The notes under the pieces were generated by a model, which made no database searches, was not told the DNA's origin, and saw only the letters and a list, made by a program, of their open reading frames with translations. This document shows, in pieces, positions 1-8,238 of a stretch of DNA of 32,832 bases; the first letter of the stretch is position 1; the number at the start of each line of letters is the position of its first letter. The stretch is taken from the NCBI GenBank assembly GCA_009845545.1, contig VXZK01000358.1, positions 1 to 32,832 on the forward strand. The letters are read 5' to 3'. A program made the position numbers and the translations under genes. This stretch comes from Candidatus Poribacteria bacterium (lineage in GTDB: Bacteria; Poribacteria; WGA-4E; WGA-3G).

Positions 1-22
1 AAATTGCATTAGCACTTATTTT

Positions 23-355
23 TTACACGAACCGATCAATTGTGAGAAATCCCAGATTAGATATTTGATTATGACTTGCTTGATAGCGTGCCCAATTTTC
101 ACGGAGTTTTTTCGGGCAGAGGACAAGAACGCGTTCGTTTCGCAATTCAAAGAACTTTATCACCGCGAGGGCGGTGTATGTTTTTCCTAAGCCGACACTG
201 TCTGCTAAAATACAACCGTTGTGTCGTAATAGGCGGGCAATTACGCTTTTGGCCCCATCTTTTTGAAAACCGTATAATTTGTTCCAAATTTTCGTGTCGT
301 ATAGATGTAGGTCTTCAAGGGTCTGTTCGTCTATTTTGTTGAGGGAGTGTTGCAT
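23..355 (-). pseudogene. 5' fragment of an SNF2/DEAD-like superfamily 2 helicase, ended early by TAA
   Basis: 110 aa with helicase N-terminal motifs: YGFQKDGAKSVIARLL (Q-like), ADSVGLGKTYTA (Walker A/motif I), VLVLCPKKLRENW (motif Ia). Stops at TAA (23-25) long before motifs II-VI; in-frame reading continues KISANAI to the window edge. Confidence 0.55.
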
Positions 356-614
356 CTTTTCATAGGCATAGATGGTTCGGCTTTATTTGATTTTTGCTGG
401 GTGTTTTATCCTGTGCCTTGAAAGATACCAAAAACAGGTTTTTTGTGTCAAAAAGATACCAAGGCGAATGTCATATTTGGGTTGTTTCGGGTTTTATGCA
501 AGATATTTTCTAACTTGTTTTTAGTGTAGTATAATTATACTATGTTTTTATGCGGGTGTCAAATTTTTTTAGTGGATAAACAGGGCGATTCAGTTTTCGG
601 TTTTTCACGCATTT

Positions 615-673
615 TGCCAAGCAAAACACTCGCTCTTACAGCACAGAGATCGCGAGTAAAACTCGCTCCTACA
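615..673 (+). repeat. REP-like hairpin repeat, one degenerate plus one good copy
   Basis: Good copy at 648-673, GATCGCGAGTAAAACTCGCTCCTACA, with stem GCGAGT/ACTCGC (652-657 / 661-666). Degenerate copy CACTCGCTCTTACA at 627-640. Confidence 0.6.
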
Positions 674-773
674 ATAGGTTGGTGACAAGATTTTGCGTAA
701 AACATGGATTTGTGGTATACTATTGCAGAACCGAAAGCATTTTGCTATTTGCAGTGAACTTGGAGGAAATTGC

Positions 774-1748
774 ATGCATACACCACCAGAAAGAAAGTGG
801 GATGGAACGGTTGTCCGCTACCCGGATCCGGCGATTGAGGTACTGGATTCCCGTTTTGGAGAATATAAGATTGGCAACTCCGTTGTTGAACTTCTGTGGA
901 CAGGGTCGCGCTGGGCAGAGGGACCTGTTTGGTTCGGTGATGGCGGGTATCTGCTTTGGAGCGATATTCCGAACAACAGGATTCTGAAATGGGAGGAATC
1001 CACTGGTCAGGTAAGTACCTATCGAAAACCGTCAAACTATAGCAACGGGCATACCCGCGATCGGCAGGGAAGGCTTATCAGTTGTGAGCACGGCGCACGA
1101 CGCGTCACACGCACAGAATACGACGGAACAATTACAGTGCTGATGGACAATTTTGACGGTAAACCGCTCAACGCCCCGAACGATGTCGCGGTGCATCCTG
1201 ATGGCGGTATCTGGTTTACGGATCCCGGATACGGGATTATGCTCAACTACGAAGGCCATATCGCCGAGTTTGAATTGCCGACCTGCGTTTATCGTCTCAA
1301 CCCTGATACTGGGGAAGCAACCGTAGCGACGGCTGAACTCGAGAAACCGAACGGTATCTGCTTTTCGCCCGATTATGATAAACTCTATATCGTTGATACC
1401 GGCGTTACGCATACAGACGGAACGCCGCGGTATATCTATGTCTACGATGTCATAGACGGCGAGCGGTTGGGCAAACAAGAGGTATTCTGCGATATGGCTC
1501 CCGGCATTGCTGATGGTATTCGATGCGATGTTGATGGAAATCTGTGGGCGAGTGCTGGCTGGGTTGGTGATGGTTACGATGGCGTGCATGTCTTTGCCGC
1601 TGACGGCACAATTATTGGCAAAATCCATCTTCCTGAAATCTGTGCGAACCTCTGCTTTGGTGGCGTAAAACGGAACCGGCTGTTTATGATGGGTAGTCAA
1701 TCGCTCTATTCGGTTTATGTGGAAGCGCAAGGCGTGCCGCTGTTTTAA
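774..1748 (+). CDS. SMP-30/gluconolactonase/LRE family protein
   Basis: Motifs WAEGPVWFGDGGYLLWSDIPNNRI, NGHTRDRQGRLISCEHGARRVTR, NAPNDVAVHPDGGIWFTDPGYG. ATG at 774 preceded by GGAGG-like RBS (762-767); the upstream in-frame start at 693 is less likely. Confidence 0.9.
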   Translation: MHTPPERKWDGTVVRYPDPAIEVLDSRFGEYKIGNSVVELLWTGSRWAEGPVWFGDGGYLLWSDIPNNRILKWEESTGQVSTYRKPSNYSNGHTRDRQGRLISCEHGARRVTRTEYDGTITVLMDNFDGKPLNAPNDVAVHPDGGIWFTDPGYGIMLNYEGHIAEFELPTCVYRLNPDTGEATVATAELEKPNGICFSPDYDKLYIVDTGVTHTDGTPRYIYVYDVIDGERLGKQEVFCDMAPGIADGIRCDVDGNLWASAGWVGDGYDGVHVFAADGTIIGKIHLPEICANLCFGGVKRNRLFMMGSQSLYSVYVEAQGVPLF

Positions 1749-1762
1749 TCAGGGTTAAACAA

Positions 1763-1786
1763 TCGCGAGCACAACTCGCTCCTACA
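1763..1786 (+). repeat. REP-like hairpin repeat, same family as 648-673
   Basis: TCGCGAGCACAACTCGCTCCTACA; stem GCGAG/CTCGC; ends with the same CTCGCTCCTACA. Confidence 0.6.
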
Positions 1787-1804
1787 GAAGAGGACGTTTG
1801 AAAA

Positions 1805-2629
1805 GTGGTGGCGTTGATGAACACATTAGAACATATTGACTGCCCTATATGTGAACAGGACATGGCAGAACCGCTTTTTGATAAAGACTCCCTGTCAGTG
1901 GTTATTTGCAAGCAGTGCCGGTTGCGGTATGTGAATCCAAGAGTCAGCCGTCAGACGCTTGAGGCAGCGTACACCGAGACCTATTATCCTCCTGATAAAG
2001 TGGAGCGTATTCGTACGGATAGCATGGAGTGGTTGCAGATGACCGAACGCCTCATAGAGTTGGAGGAACAACATCCAAGCAAAGGACGATTGTTGGATGT
2101 GGGGTGTGGCATCGGTACTTTTCTCCATCTATCTCGTGAACACGGGTGGGAACCGTACGGGATTGATCCGTCTAAGAGCGGGAGTGCGTTTGCACAGGAA
2201 AAGTATAAACTTGATGTACGGTGTGCAGATATCTTTGAGGCAGCCTTTCCGTCAGCGTATTTCGACACGATTGTGCTTTACCATGTGTTAGAACATATTT
2301 CCGAGTTGAATCCGTTCCTCAGTGAGTTACGTCGTGTTCTGAAACCGGGAACTGGTACCTTAGTTATTGAAGTACCGAATGGTGAGAGTCTACAGAGTCG
2401 GCTTCAGAAAGGGGATTGGCCGTACGTCCATCCACACGATCATCTCTACTATTTTTCTGCGTATTCCTTGCCGAAGTTGCTTCGGAAGCACGGGTTTGAT
2501 GACGTTACATTGGGTAAGCCGAAGCGCGTGAGTCCAATCACAGGTCTCCGTTTCATACTCCGTCAAGCGGCAACAGCCACGTTAGTTCGGTTTCATTTAG
2601 GTACAGTGATTCGGGTGTATGCGAGTTAG
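1805..2629 (+). CDS. class I SAM-dependent methyltransferase with N-terminal zinc-ribbon-like Cys motif
   Basis: CPIC...CKQCRLRYVNPR at the N-terminus; SAM motif LLDVGCGIGTFLHLSREHGWEPYGIDPS; VLYHVLEHISEL; LKPGTGTLVIEVPN. Start GTG 1805 or ATG 1817. Confidence 0.88.
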   Translation: MVALMNTLEHIDCPICEQDMAEPLFDKDSLSVVICKQCRLRYVNPRVSRQTLEAAYTETYYPPDKVERIRTDSMEWLQMTERLIELEEQHPSKGRLLDVGCGIGTFLHLSREHGWEPYGIDPSKSGSAFAQEKYKLDVRCADIFEAAFPSAYFDTIVLYHVLEHISELNPFLSELRRVLKPGTGTLVIEVPNGESLQSRLQKGDWPYVHPHDHLYYFSAYSLPKLLRKHGFDDVTLGKPKRVSPITGLRFILRQAATATLVRFHLGTVIRVYAS

Positions 2630-2655
2630 TGTGTGTCTCATAAACCATTTGCCAG

Positions 2656-2687
2656 AACCCCCTAAATCCCCCTTATCAGGGGGACTT
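2656..2687. repeat. dispersed intergenic hairpin repeat AACCCCCTAAATCCCCCTTATCAGGGGGACTT
   Basis: Near-identical second copy at 18334-18364; stem TCCCCC/GGGGGA with loop TTATCA. Confidence 0.7.
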
Positions 2688-2696
2688 GAAATATAT

Positions 2697-3167
2697 CTAT
2701 GAAGATGTAGGTTTTTGATAAGTGAATGTTTGAATGACATCGTTCATGAGGAGACGCTGTGCGATGGTCTCAATGACCTCAGCGTTCAAGGCACCTGTTA
2801 GCCAGTACTTATGTCCGGTCCGGACGGTGGTGACACCGGTGATGCCTAAATCGTTGATGCCTTTGACGGTGCTATCGCCAACTGCGTCGGTAACGCCGGG
2901 TTTGAATTGTACTTCAAGTGTCCAACCTTTTGCGGTGTCATTTTGCGTAGCAAAGGTGTATGTTTGTGTGATCGGATCGGCGAGGAGTTCGGAACCAATT
3001 CGGTCAATACTTTGTGTGTCAAGAGAGCCTTCAATCCAATAGACTGTAGCTGTACGGACTGAATCAACATCACTGATACCGAGGTCAGCAATATCCTCAA
3101 GGATGCCCTGCCCAACGGTATCGGGGACTTCAGGTTTATAGTAGACTTCAACTTTCCAGTTTTCCAT
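2697..3167 (-). CDS. tandem-duplicated PurS-like protein (two PurS-type domains)
   Basis: Two alignable halves: WKVEVYYKPEVPDTVGQGILEDIADLGISDVDSVRTATVYWIEGSL... and WTLEVQFKPGVTDAVGDSTVKGINDLGITGVTTVRTGHKYWLTGAL... Each resembles PurS (KPGV.D..G, VR.G..Y.L, LL.N.VIQ.Y.). Confidence 0.75.
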   Translation of the reverse strand: MENWKVEVYYKPEVPDTVGQGILEDIADLGISDVDSVRTATVYWIEGSLDTQSIDRIGSELLADPITQTYTFATQNDTAKGWTLEVQFKPGVTDAVGDSTVKGINDLGITGVTTVRTGHKYWLTGALNAEVIETIAQRLLMNDVIQTFTYQKPTSS

Positions 3168-3259
3168 ATTTTAATTTATGGTCCTTGCTCATTTTTCTCC
3201 GTTGTCGGAAGATGGAAGTCGGATTCGATTTTGGACAACGGACAAAACCGATCAACCTA

Positions 3260-4087
3260 ATGGTAAAAAAACAGATGAATATTTTAGTTTTCGGGGCACA
3301 TCCAGATGATTGTGATATTAAAGCCGGCGGTGTTGCTGCCCTATATTTACAACAGGGACACCGTGTTAAGTTTGTCTCCGTTACAAACGGAGATGCTGGC
3401 CACCACGAAATGGGTGGCGTTCCGTTGGCGCGGCGACGCTACGCTGAAGCACAAGCCGCTGCTGAAGTTATCGGCACCCTTGAATATGAACTGCTTGATA
3501 ATCACGATGGCGAACTGATGCCGACATTGGAAAACCGCTATCAGATTATTCGCGCCATTCGCGAATTCCGTCCAGATTTGATTATGACCCATCGACCGAA
3601 CGATTACCATCCGGATCATCGGTATACGTCAACGTTGGTACAAGATGCAGCGTATATGGTTACCGTGCCGAATATTTGTGCCCTCACGCCACATCTGAAG
3701 AAAAATCCTGTTATCGTCTATTTGAGTGACGGTTTCATGAAGCCCTATCCGTTCACGCCAGATGTCGTTGTCGGTATCGACGCTGTTATTGAACAAAAGA
3801 TTGACATGCTTCACTGCCACGTATCGCAGTTCTATGAATGGCTTCCGTACAATAGCGGCACATTGGACGCTGTTCCGCCTGATGCTTCGGCACGGCGCGC
3901 CTGGCTGAGTGAACGGCTCTTAAATCGTTTTCGCGTGACAGCCGAAAAGTATCGCGATGTGCTCATAGCCCTCTATGGCGAAGAAGTAGGCACACACATC
4001 GAGTATGCTGAAGCATTTGAAGGCTGTGAGTACGGGACATCACTGACAGCAGAAAACCTATCGACTCTCTTTCCATTTTTCCAATAA
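3260..4087 (+). CDS. PIG-L (LmbE-like) family deacetylase
   Basis: NILVFGAHPDDCDIKAGG, VTNGDAGHHEMGG, RPNDYHPDHRYTS. Start ATG 3260 or 3275; the ORF-track TTG at 3185 is less likely. Confidence 0.9.
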   Translation: MVKKQMNILVFGAHPDDCDIKAGGVAALYLQQGHRVKFVSVTNGDAGHHEMGGVPLARRRYAEAQAAAEVIGTLEYELLDNHDGELMPTLENRYQIIRAIREFRPDLIMTHRPNDYHPDHRYTSTLVQDAAYMVTVPNICALTPHLKKNPVIVYLSDGFMKPYPFTPDVVVGIDAVIEQKIDMLHCHVSQFYEWLPYNSGTLDAVPPDASARRAWLSERLLNRFRVTAEKYRDVLIALYGEEVGTHIEYAEAFEGCEYGTSLTAENLSTLFPFFQ

Positions 4088-4106
4088 GGAGTTTTGTCTT
4101 AAATAC

Positions 4107-4370
4107 ATGCCAACAGAACAAGCCAGTGCCAAGACGCTTATGTATATTGTCTGCGTTATTGGTCTCATCTTTGCGATTGTTATGGTTATCCTCTTCTTCA
4201 ACGCTGCGCCTGCGCGTTCTAATATTGAGGTGCATCGCGGCTCAGAGGAAGCGGTTGAGTGTCTGAAATGTCATTTAAGAGGCGATGAAAAATCACCGAC
4301 GATGCCACATCTGAATCTCGGTAGGTGCAACCTCTGCCACGGACTATCGAAGGAGGAGAAACAAGAGTAA
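4107..4370 (+). CDS. small membrane-anchored di-heme c-type cytochrome-like protein
   Basis: N-terminal TM helix (MYIVCVIGLIFAIVMVILFF), then CLKCH and CNLCH heme c motifs with an intervening PH. Confidence 0.7.
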   Translation: MPTEQASAKTLMYIVCVIGLIFAIVMVILFFNAAPARSNIEVHRGSEEAVECLKCHLRGDEKSPTMPHLNLGRCNLCHGLSKEEKQE

Positions 4371-4386
4371 GTAATTCGGTGCGGTT

Positions 4387-5292
4387 TCAAGTCGGAGTTA
4401 CCTTGGTTTGAGATCGGAGTCTCGCCTTAATTCCTACCCAAGTGATATTGTCTTCTGCTTCGCTTATGACCTGAAGACATTCAAATCGATTTGCTTCTAA
4501 AGCCGATTGAACTTGTGCGAGTTCAGTCTCCAGAATCCCAGAAAAGATGACGATTCCTGCGGGGTGTAGTCTCGGTGTGCACTCTGGAATGATCGGAAGG
4601 ATCACATTTGTTAAGATGTTGCCGATGATGAGATGGTATTTACTGTCAACATCTTTGAGTCCATCGCCTTGAGCTAAGTACACCTGTTGTGTCACAGCAT
4701 TTGTTTGGAAATTCGCTGCTGCGATAGGGGTTGCCGTCGGATCGATTTCAATTGCGTCAACCTGTTTCGCGCCTAATTTGATAGCGGCAATTGTTAAGAT
4801 ACCGGACCCCGTTCCGATGTCCGCAATGTGGTGGAAGGGTTCGACAGTGTGTTCTAACAATTCGAGGGAGAGTCGGGTGGTAGGGTGGTATCCCGTGCCG
4901 AACGCCATGCCTGGGTCAAGTTGGATTAAAACGTCTGTTTCGTTGTGAAGGGAATCGTGCCACGAGGGTACGATGAAAATCCGTTCTCCGACCCGTTGCG
5001 GTGGGAAAGCTGCTTTCCAGGCTTCTTCCCATTTCTCAGATTTGACGTGTTTTAAGTCAATTGTAGCCGGGTCTGTCTGAATCTCCCAGGTTGGAAGTTC
5101 CGCGAGAAAGTCTTTAAGCTTTTGCACGCGTGCGCCGACTCTATCATCTAATGGATAGTAGGCAATCAACTGTACATTAGGGGTATCGTTCTCCTTGAAT
5201 TCAACACCGGTTGCACTCATCTCAAAGAGACAGTTAGCGACAGTCTCGGCAGCGTTGTATGAGGTAGTTACCGTAATTTTTGCCCAATCCAT
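4387..5292 (-). CDS. prmA: ribosomal protein L11 methyltransferase
   Basis: LDPGMAFGTGYHPTTRLSLELLE, IADIGTGSGILTIAAIKLGAK, GNILTNVI; lies directly downstream of dnaJ as in many bacteria. Confidence 0.93.
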   Translation of the reverse strand: MDWAKITVTTSYNAAETVANCLFEMSATGVEFKENDTPNVQLIAYYPLDDRVGARVQKLKDFLAELPTWEIQTDPATIDLKHVKSEKWEEAWKAAFPPQRVGERIFIVPSWHDSLHNETDVLIQLDPGMAFGTGYHPTTRLSLELLEHTVEPFHHIADIGTGSGILTIAAIKLGAKQVDAIEIDPTATPIAAANFQTNAVTQQVYLAQGDGLKDVDSKYHLIIGNILTNVILPIIPECTPRLHPAGIVIFSGILETELAQVQSALEANRFECLQVISEAEDNITWVGIKARLRSQTKVTPT

Positions 5293-5340
5293 TTTCAGGT
5301 CCCCACGTGCATACGCTGATGGGAATTGAACCGTTCTCTA

Positions 5341-6453
5341 TTAGGATTCTTCGTCGTCATGCCGGCCGAGCAATTTGCCCCAAAAGCCGTGTTCATGGTG
5401 GTAAGATTCACCGCGGAGTTTTGCGAATTCCTCTAATTTCCTTCGCTGTTCCTCATTCAACTGTTTTGGGGTCTCAATTTCCATTTCAACAACCAAGTCG
5501 CCTGAATAAGAGCGTCTGTAATGGGGTACCCCTTTATTCGGGATACGCAGGCGTGCCCCGTATTGTGTGCCGGGCGGAATATTGAGTTCTTCGCGTCCAT
5601 GAACGCCTTGAACTTCGATTTTTCCACCGAGTGCGGCTTGGACGAACGAAATTTTGGCGGATGTAATGAGATCGTTTCGGTCGCGTTCAAAACGTTCATG
5701 GGGTGCGACCTTGATCACAACAAATAGGTCGCCCGGAGGTGCGCCGTTGGTTCCCGCTTCACCTTCACCGGTTAATCGGTATTTAAAACCGGTATCAACG
5801 CCTTTATCCACATTAAACTTAATCTCCTGTGTATTTCGGACGAGACCTTTTCCGGTACAGGATGGACAGGGTTCTTGAATGATTTCACCTTCGCCGCGGC
5901 ATTGCGGGCAGGTCCGGGACATTGTAAAGAAGCCTTGGGATTGGCTGACTTGACCTCTGCCGTAGCATTGCGGACACGTTATCACTTGCGTCCCTTTCTT
6001 TGCGCCGCTGCCGCTGCATTCGGGGCAGGTTTCAACGCGAGGCACCTGAATTGTGGTCTCTTTGCCGTGGATAATATCTTCGAGGGTTACTTCAAGGTTG
6101 TATTGTAAGCTGCGTCCGCGTTGTGGTCCACGTTGCCTGCCACCGAGTCCGCCGAAGATGTCTCCAAAGACATCGCTGAAAATATCGTCTAAATTCACAC
6201 CGAACCCGCCAAAATCGCTGCCCATGCCCTCGAGTCCGGCATGACCGAATCTATCGTACTGTTGCCGTTTCTCAGTGTTGCGCAGGACCTCATAAGCCTC
6301 TGTAGCTTCCTTAAATTTATCTTCGGCTTCTTTATCGTCAGGGTTTTTATCTGGATGAAATTGGATGGCAAGTTTGCGATAAGCCTTTTTTATTTCGTCT
6401 GCGTCGGCATCGCGATTGACATCCAACACCTCATAGTAGTCGCGTTTTTGCAT
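5341..6453 (-). CDS. dnaJ: chaperone protein DnaJ
   Basis: J domain with HPD ([15 protein letters not shown]), G/F region, four CxxCxGxG-type zinc motifs. Confidence 0.98.
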   Translation of the reverse strand: MQKRDYYEVLDVNRDADADEIKKAYRKLAIQFHPDKNPDDKEAEDKFKEATEAYEVLRNTEKRQQYDRFGHAGLEGMGSDFGGFGVNLDDIFSDVFGDIFGGLGGRQRGPQRGRSLQYNLEVTLEDIIHGKETTIQVPRVETCPECSGSGAKKGTQVITCPQCYGRGQVSQSQGFFTMSRTCPQCRGEGEIIQEPCPSCTGKGLVRNTQEIKFNVDKGVDTGFKYRLTGEGEAGTNGAPPGDLFVVIKVAPHERFERDRNDLITSAKISFVQAALGGKIEVQGVHGREELNIPPGTQYGARLRIPNKGVPHYRRSYSGDLVVEMEIETPKQLNEEQRRKLEEFAKLRGESYHHEHGFWGKLLGRHDDEES

Positions 6454-6474
6454 TATATCCTCCCTTTTTTGTCC

Positions 6475-7320
6475 TTATTCAGCAGCATCAGTTTCCTCCG
6501 TATCATCTGCGGTATCATTTGATGTTTCTTCTTCTTTCGCCGGTCCCTGTGAAACGACTACTTGCGAGGCGCGTAGCACACGGGTATGTAACATATAACC
6601 ACGCCGGAATTCCTCAATCACTTTTCCGTCTGGCACGTCATCCGATGGGGTAACAAGGAGTGCCTCATGCTGATTTGGATCAAATGTTTCACCAACCGCT
6701 ACGATTGGTGCCAATCCGTGGGTTTTGAGCGCATCCAATAACTGTTTGTGAACCAGTTGTACACCCTCATTAAAGGTTGTGAACGCTGGCGTGCTTTCTT
6801 CAACTTTCTCAGTTACACTTTTAATAGCGGCTTCCAAACTATCCAGCACCGGTACCATTCCCTCAAGGATGCCTTCGTTAGCGAACTTGAGTTGCCGCTG
6901 ATAATCGGTTTGTAAGCGTTTTTTAGTGTTCTCAGCTTCCGCTGCTGTACGTAGGAGGCGATCGCGTTCCGCTTTATATTCTTGATGAACTGCTTGCACA
7001 GCAGTCTCTACCTCTTTATCAATCTCTGCCTGCAATAGTTCTTCACGTTCTGTTTCGTATTGATCACGCACGCGTTGGACAATCGCCTCTACCTCATCCT
7101 TAACCTGCGATGTAAGGTTGGTAGCAGTTTCTTCTACCGGAGAAATCCGTTCTTCGATCTCTTGTTTGACTTCTGATTTGATAGTATCAAGAGCCACCTC
7201 CGCGATTTCCCGCATGCGGGTGACAAGCGTTTTTTCTTGCCCCTCTTTATTGTCGGCGGAATCGTTATCTGAAGATTCTTCTACTTCTGCTTCTATTTTT
7301 ATTTTTTTAACTTCAGCCAT
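6475..7320 (-). CDS. grpE: GrpE nucleotide exchange factor with long N-terminal coiled-coil extension
   Basis: ENTKKRLQTDYQRQLKFANEGILEGMVPVLDSLEAAI ... GVQLVHKQLLDALKTHGLAPI ... FDPNQHEALL ... EFRRGYMLHTRVLRASQVVVSQG. Confidence 0.93.
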   Translation of the reverse strand: MAEVKKIKIEAEVEESSDNDSADNKEGQEKTLVTRMREIAEVALDTIKSEVKQEIEERISPVEETATNLTSQVKDEVEAIVQRVRDQYETEREELLQAEIDKEVETAVQAVHQEYKAERDRLLRTAAEAENTKKRLQTDYQRQLKFANEGILEGMVPVLDSLEAAIKSVTEKVEESTPAFTTFNEGVQLVHKQLLDALKTHGLAPIVAVGETFDPNQHEALLVTPSDDVPDGKVIEEFRRGYMLHTRVLRASQVVVSQGPAKEEETSNDTADDTEETDAAE

Positions 7321-7378
7321 TATGAAGTTCCTTTATTTTTTGAAATGCGTGTCTGAAAAGCACGCGTAAGACCATATT

Positions 7379-8125
7379 TTAAGCGTGAATAGCGTTGGCG
7401 AAATCTTTCATTAATTCAAAGGAGCCATTTTTTTCGAGCACATTGCCTGTGACGATGAAATCGGCACCTGCTTTCACTTTTTCTGCAGCGATTTTCGGTG
7501 TACGAATGCCGCCACCGACGATTAATGGAATGCTGATTTGGTTTTTCACAGCGGAGATCATCTGGTCAGGTACAGGCTGCGCTGCCCCGCTGCCTGCCTC
7601 TAAATATACCATTTGCATGCCGAGATATTCCGCAGCCAACGCGTGTGGTCCCGCGATATCCGGCTTATCGCGTGGAATAGGTGCCGTCCCGCTCATAAAT
7701 TCGACAGCGGTTCTGTTGCCACCCTCAATAAGCATATAACCGGTCGGGATAGGTTTAAGGGCATAGCGCTGTATCCACGGTGCTGCCTTAACTTGTTCGC
7801 CAATGAGATAGTTCGGGTTGCGTCCACTAATCAGACTGATATAGAGAATAGCGTCTGCATGTGGTGTAAGATGCATTGAATCACCCGGGAAAAGCACGAT
7901 AGGGAGTTCCGTCTCCTGCTTGAGTGCTTTCGCAATTGGATGCAAATCGTTTGTTAAAAAGCTGCCGCCTAACAAGATAGCATCTGCGCCAGCCTGCTCG
8001 ACCGCCACTGCGAGTTTGGCACATTTATCGACTTCGCACTGCTCCGGATCGATTAAAACAAAATAACCAGCGTTATGCTTTTTTAGCACCACATTGAAGT
8101 AGTCGAGAACCGAATTTGATCTCAA
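7379..8125 (-). CDS. geranylgeranylglyceryl phosphate synthase (GGGPS/PcrB family)
   Basis: FVLIDPEQ, AILLGGS, LFPGDSMHLTPHADAILYISLISGRNPNYLIGEQV, MVYLEAGSGAAQPVP, IVGGGIRTPKIAAEKVKAGADFIVTGNVLEKN. Apparent TTG start at 8125. Confidence 0.9.
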   Translation of the reverse strand: MRSNSVLDYFNVVLKKHNAGYFVLIDPEQCEVDKCAKLAVAVEQAGADAILLGGSFLTNDLHPIAKALKQETELPIVLFPGDSMHLTPHADAILYISLISGRNPNYLIGEQVKAAPWIQRYALKPIPTGYMLIEGGNRTAVEFMSGTAPIPRDKPDIAGPHALAAEYLGMQMVYLEAGSGAAQPVPDQMISAVKNQISIPLIVGGGIRTPKIAAEKVKAGADFIVTGNVLEKNGSFELMKDFANAIHA

Positions 8126-8238
8126 ATGCGATGTGTCCTTTTCATCTAATCGTTAAATTTTGGCTTGCAAACTGGGATTTTTTAGAGATTTGCGCGCCGC
8201 CTACTCTTTTAGAATTGTACCATATTTTCGGCGATTTG

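Noticed and set aside
615-673. Possible mini CRISPR or tandem array from two adjacent similar units
   Set aside because: Only two units, one degenerate, no spacer pattern and no cas genes; better explained as REP-like elements.
1032-1730. 232-aa minus-strand ORF antisense to the SMP-30 gene
   Set aside because: Fully contained opposite a well-supported CDS; composition gives no recognisable domain, so treated as a shadow ORF.
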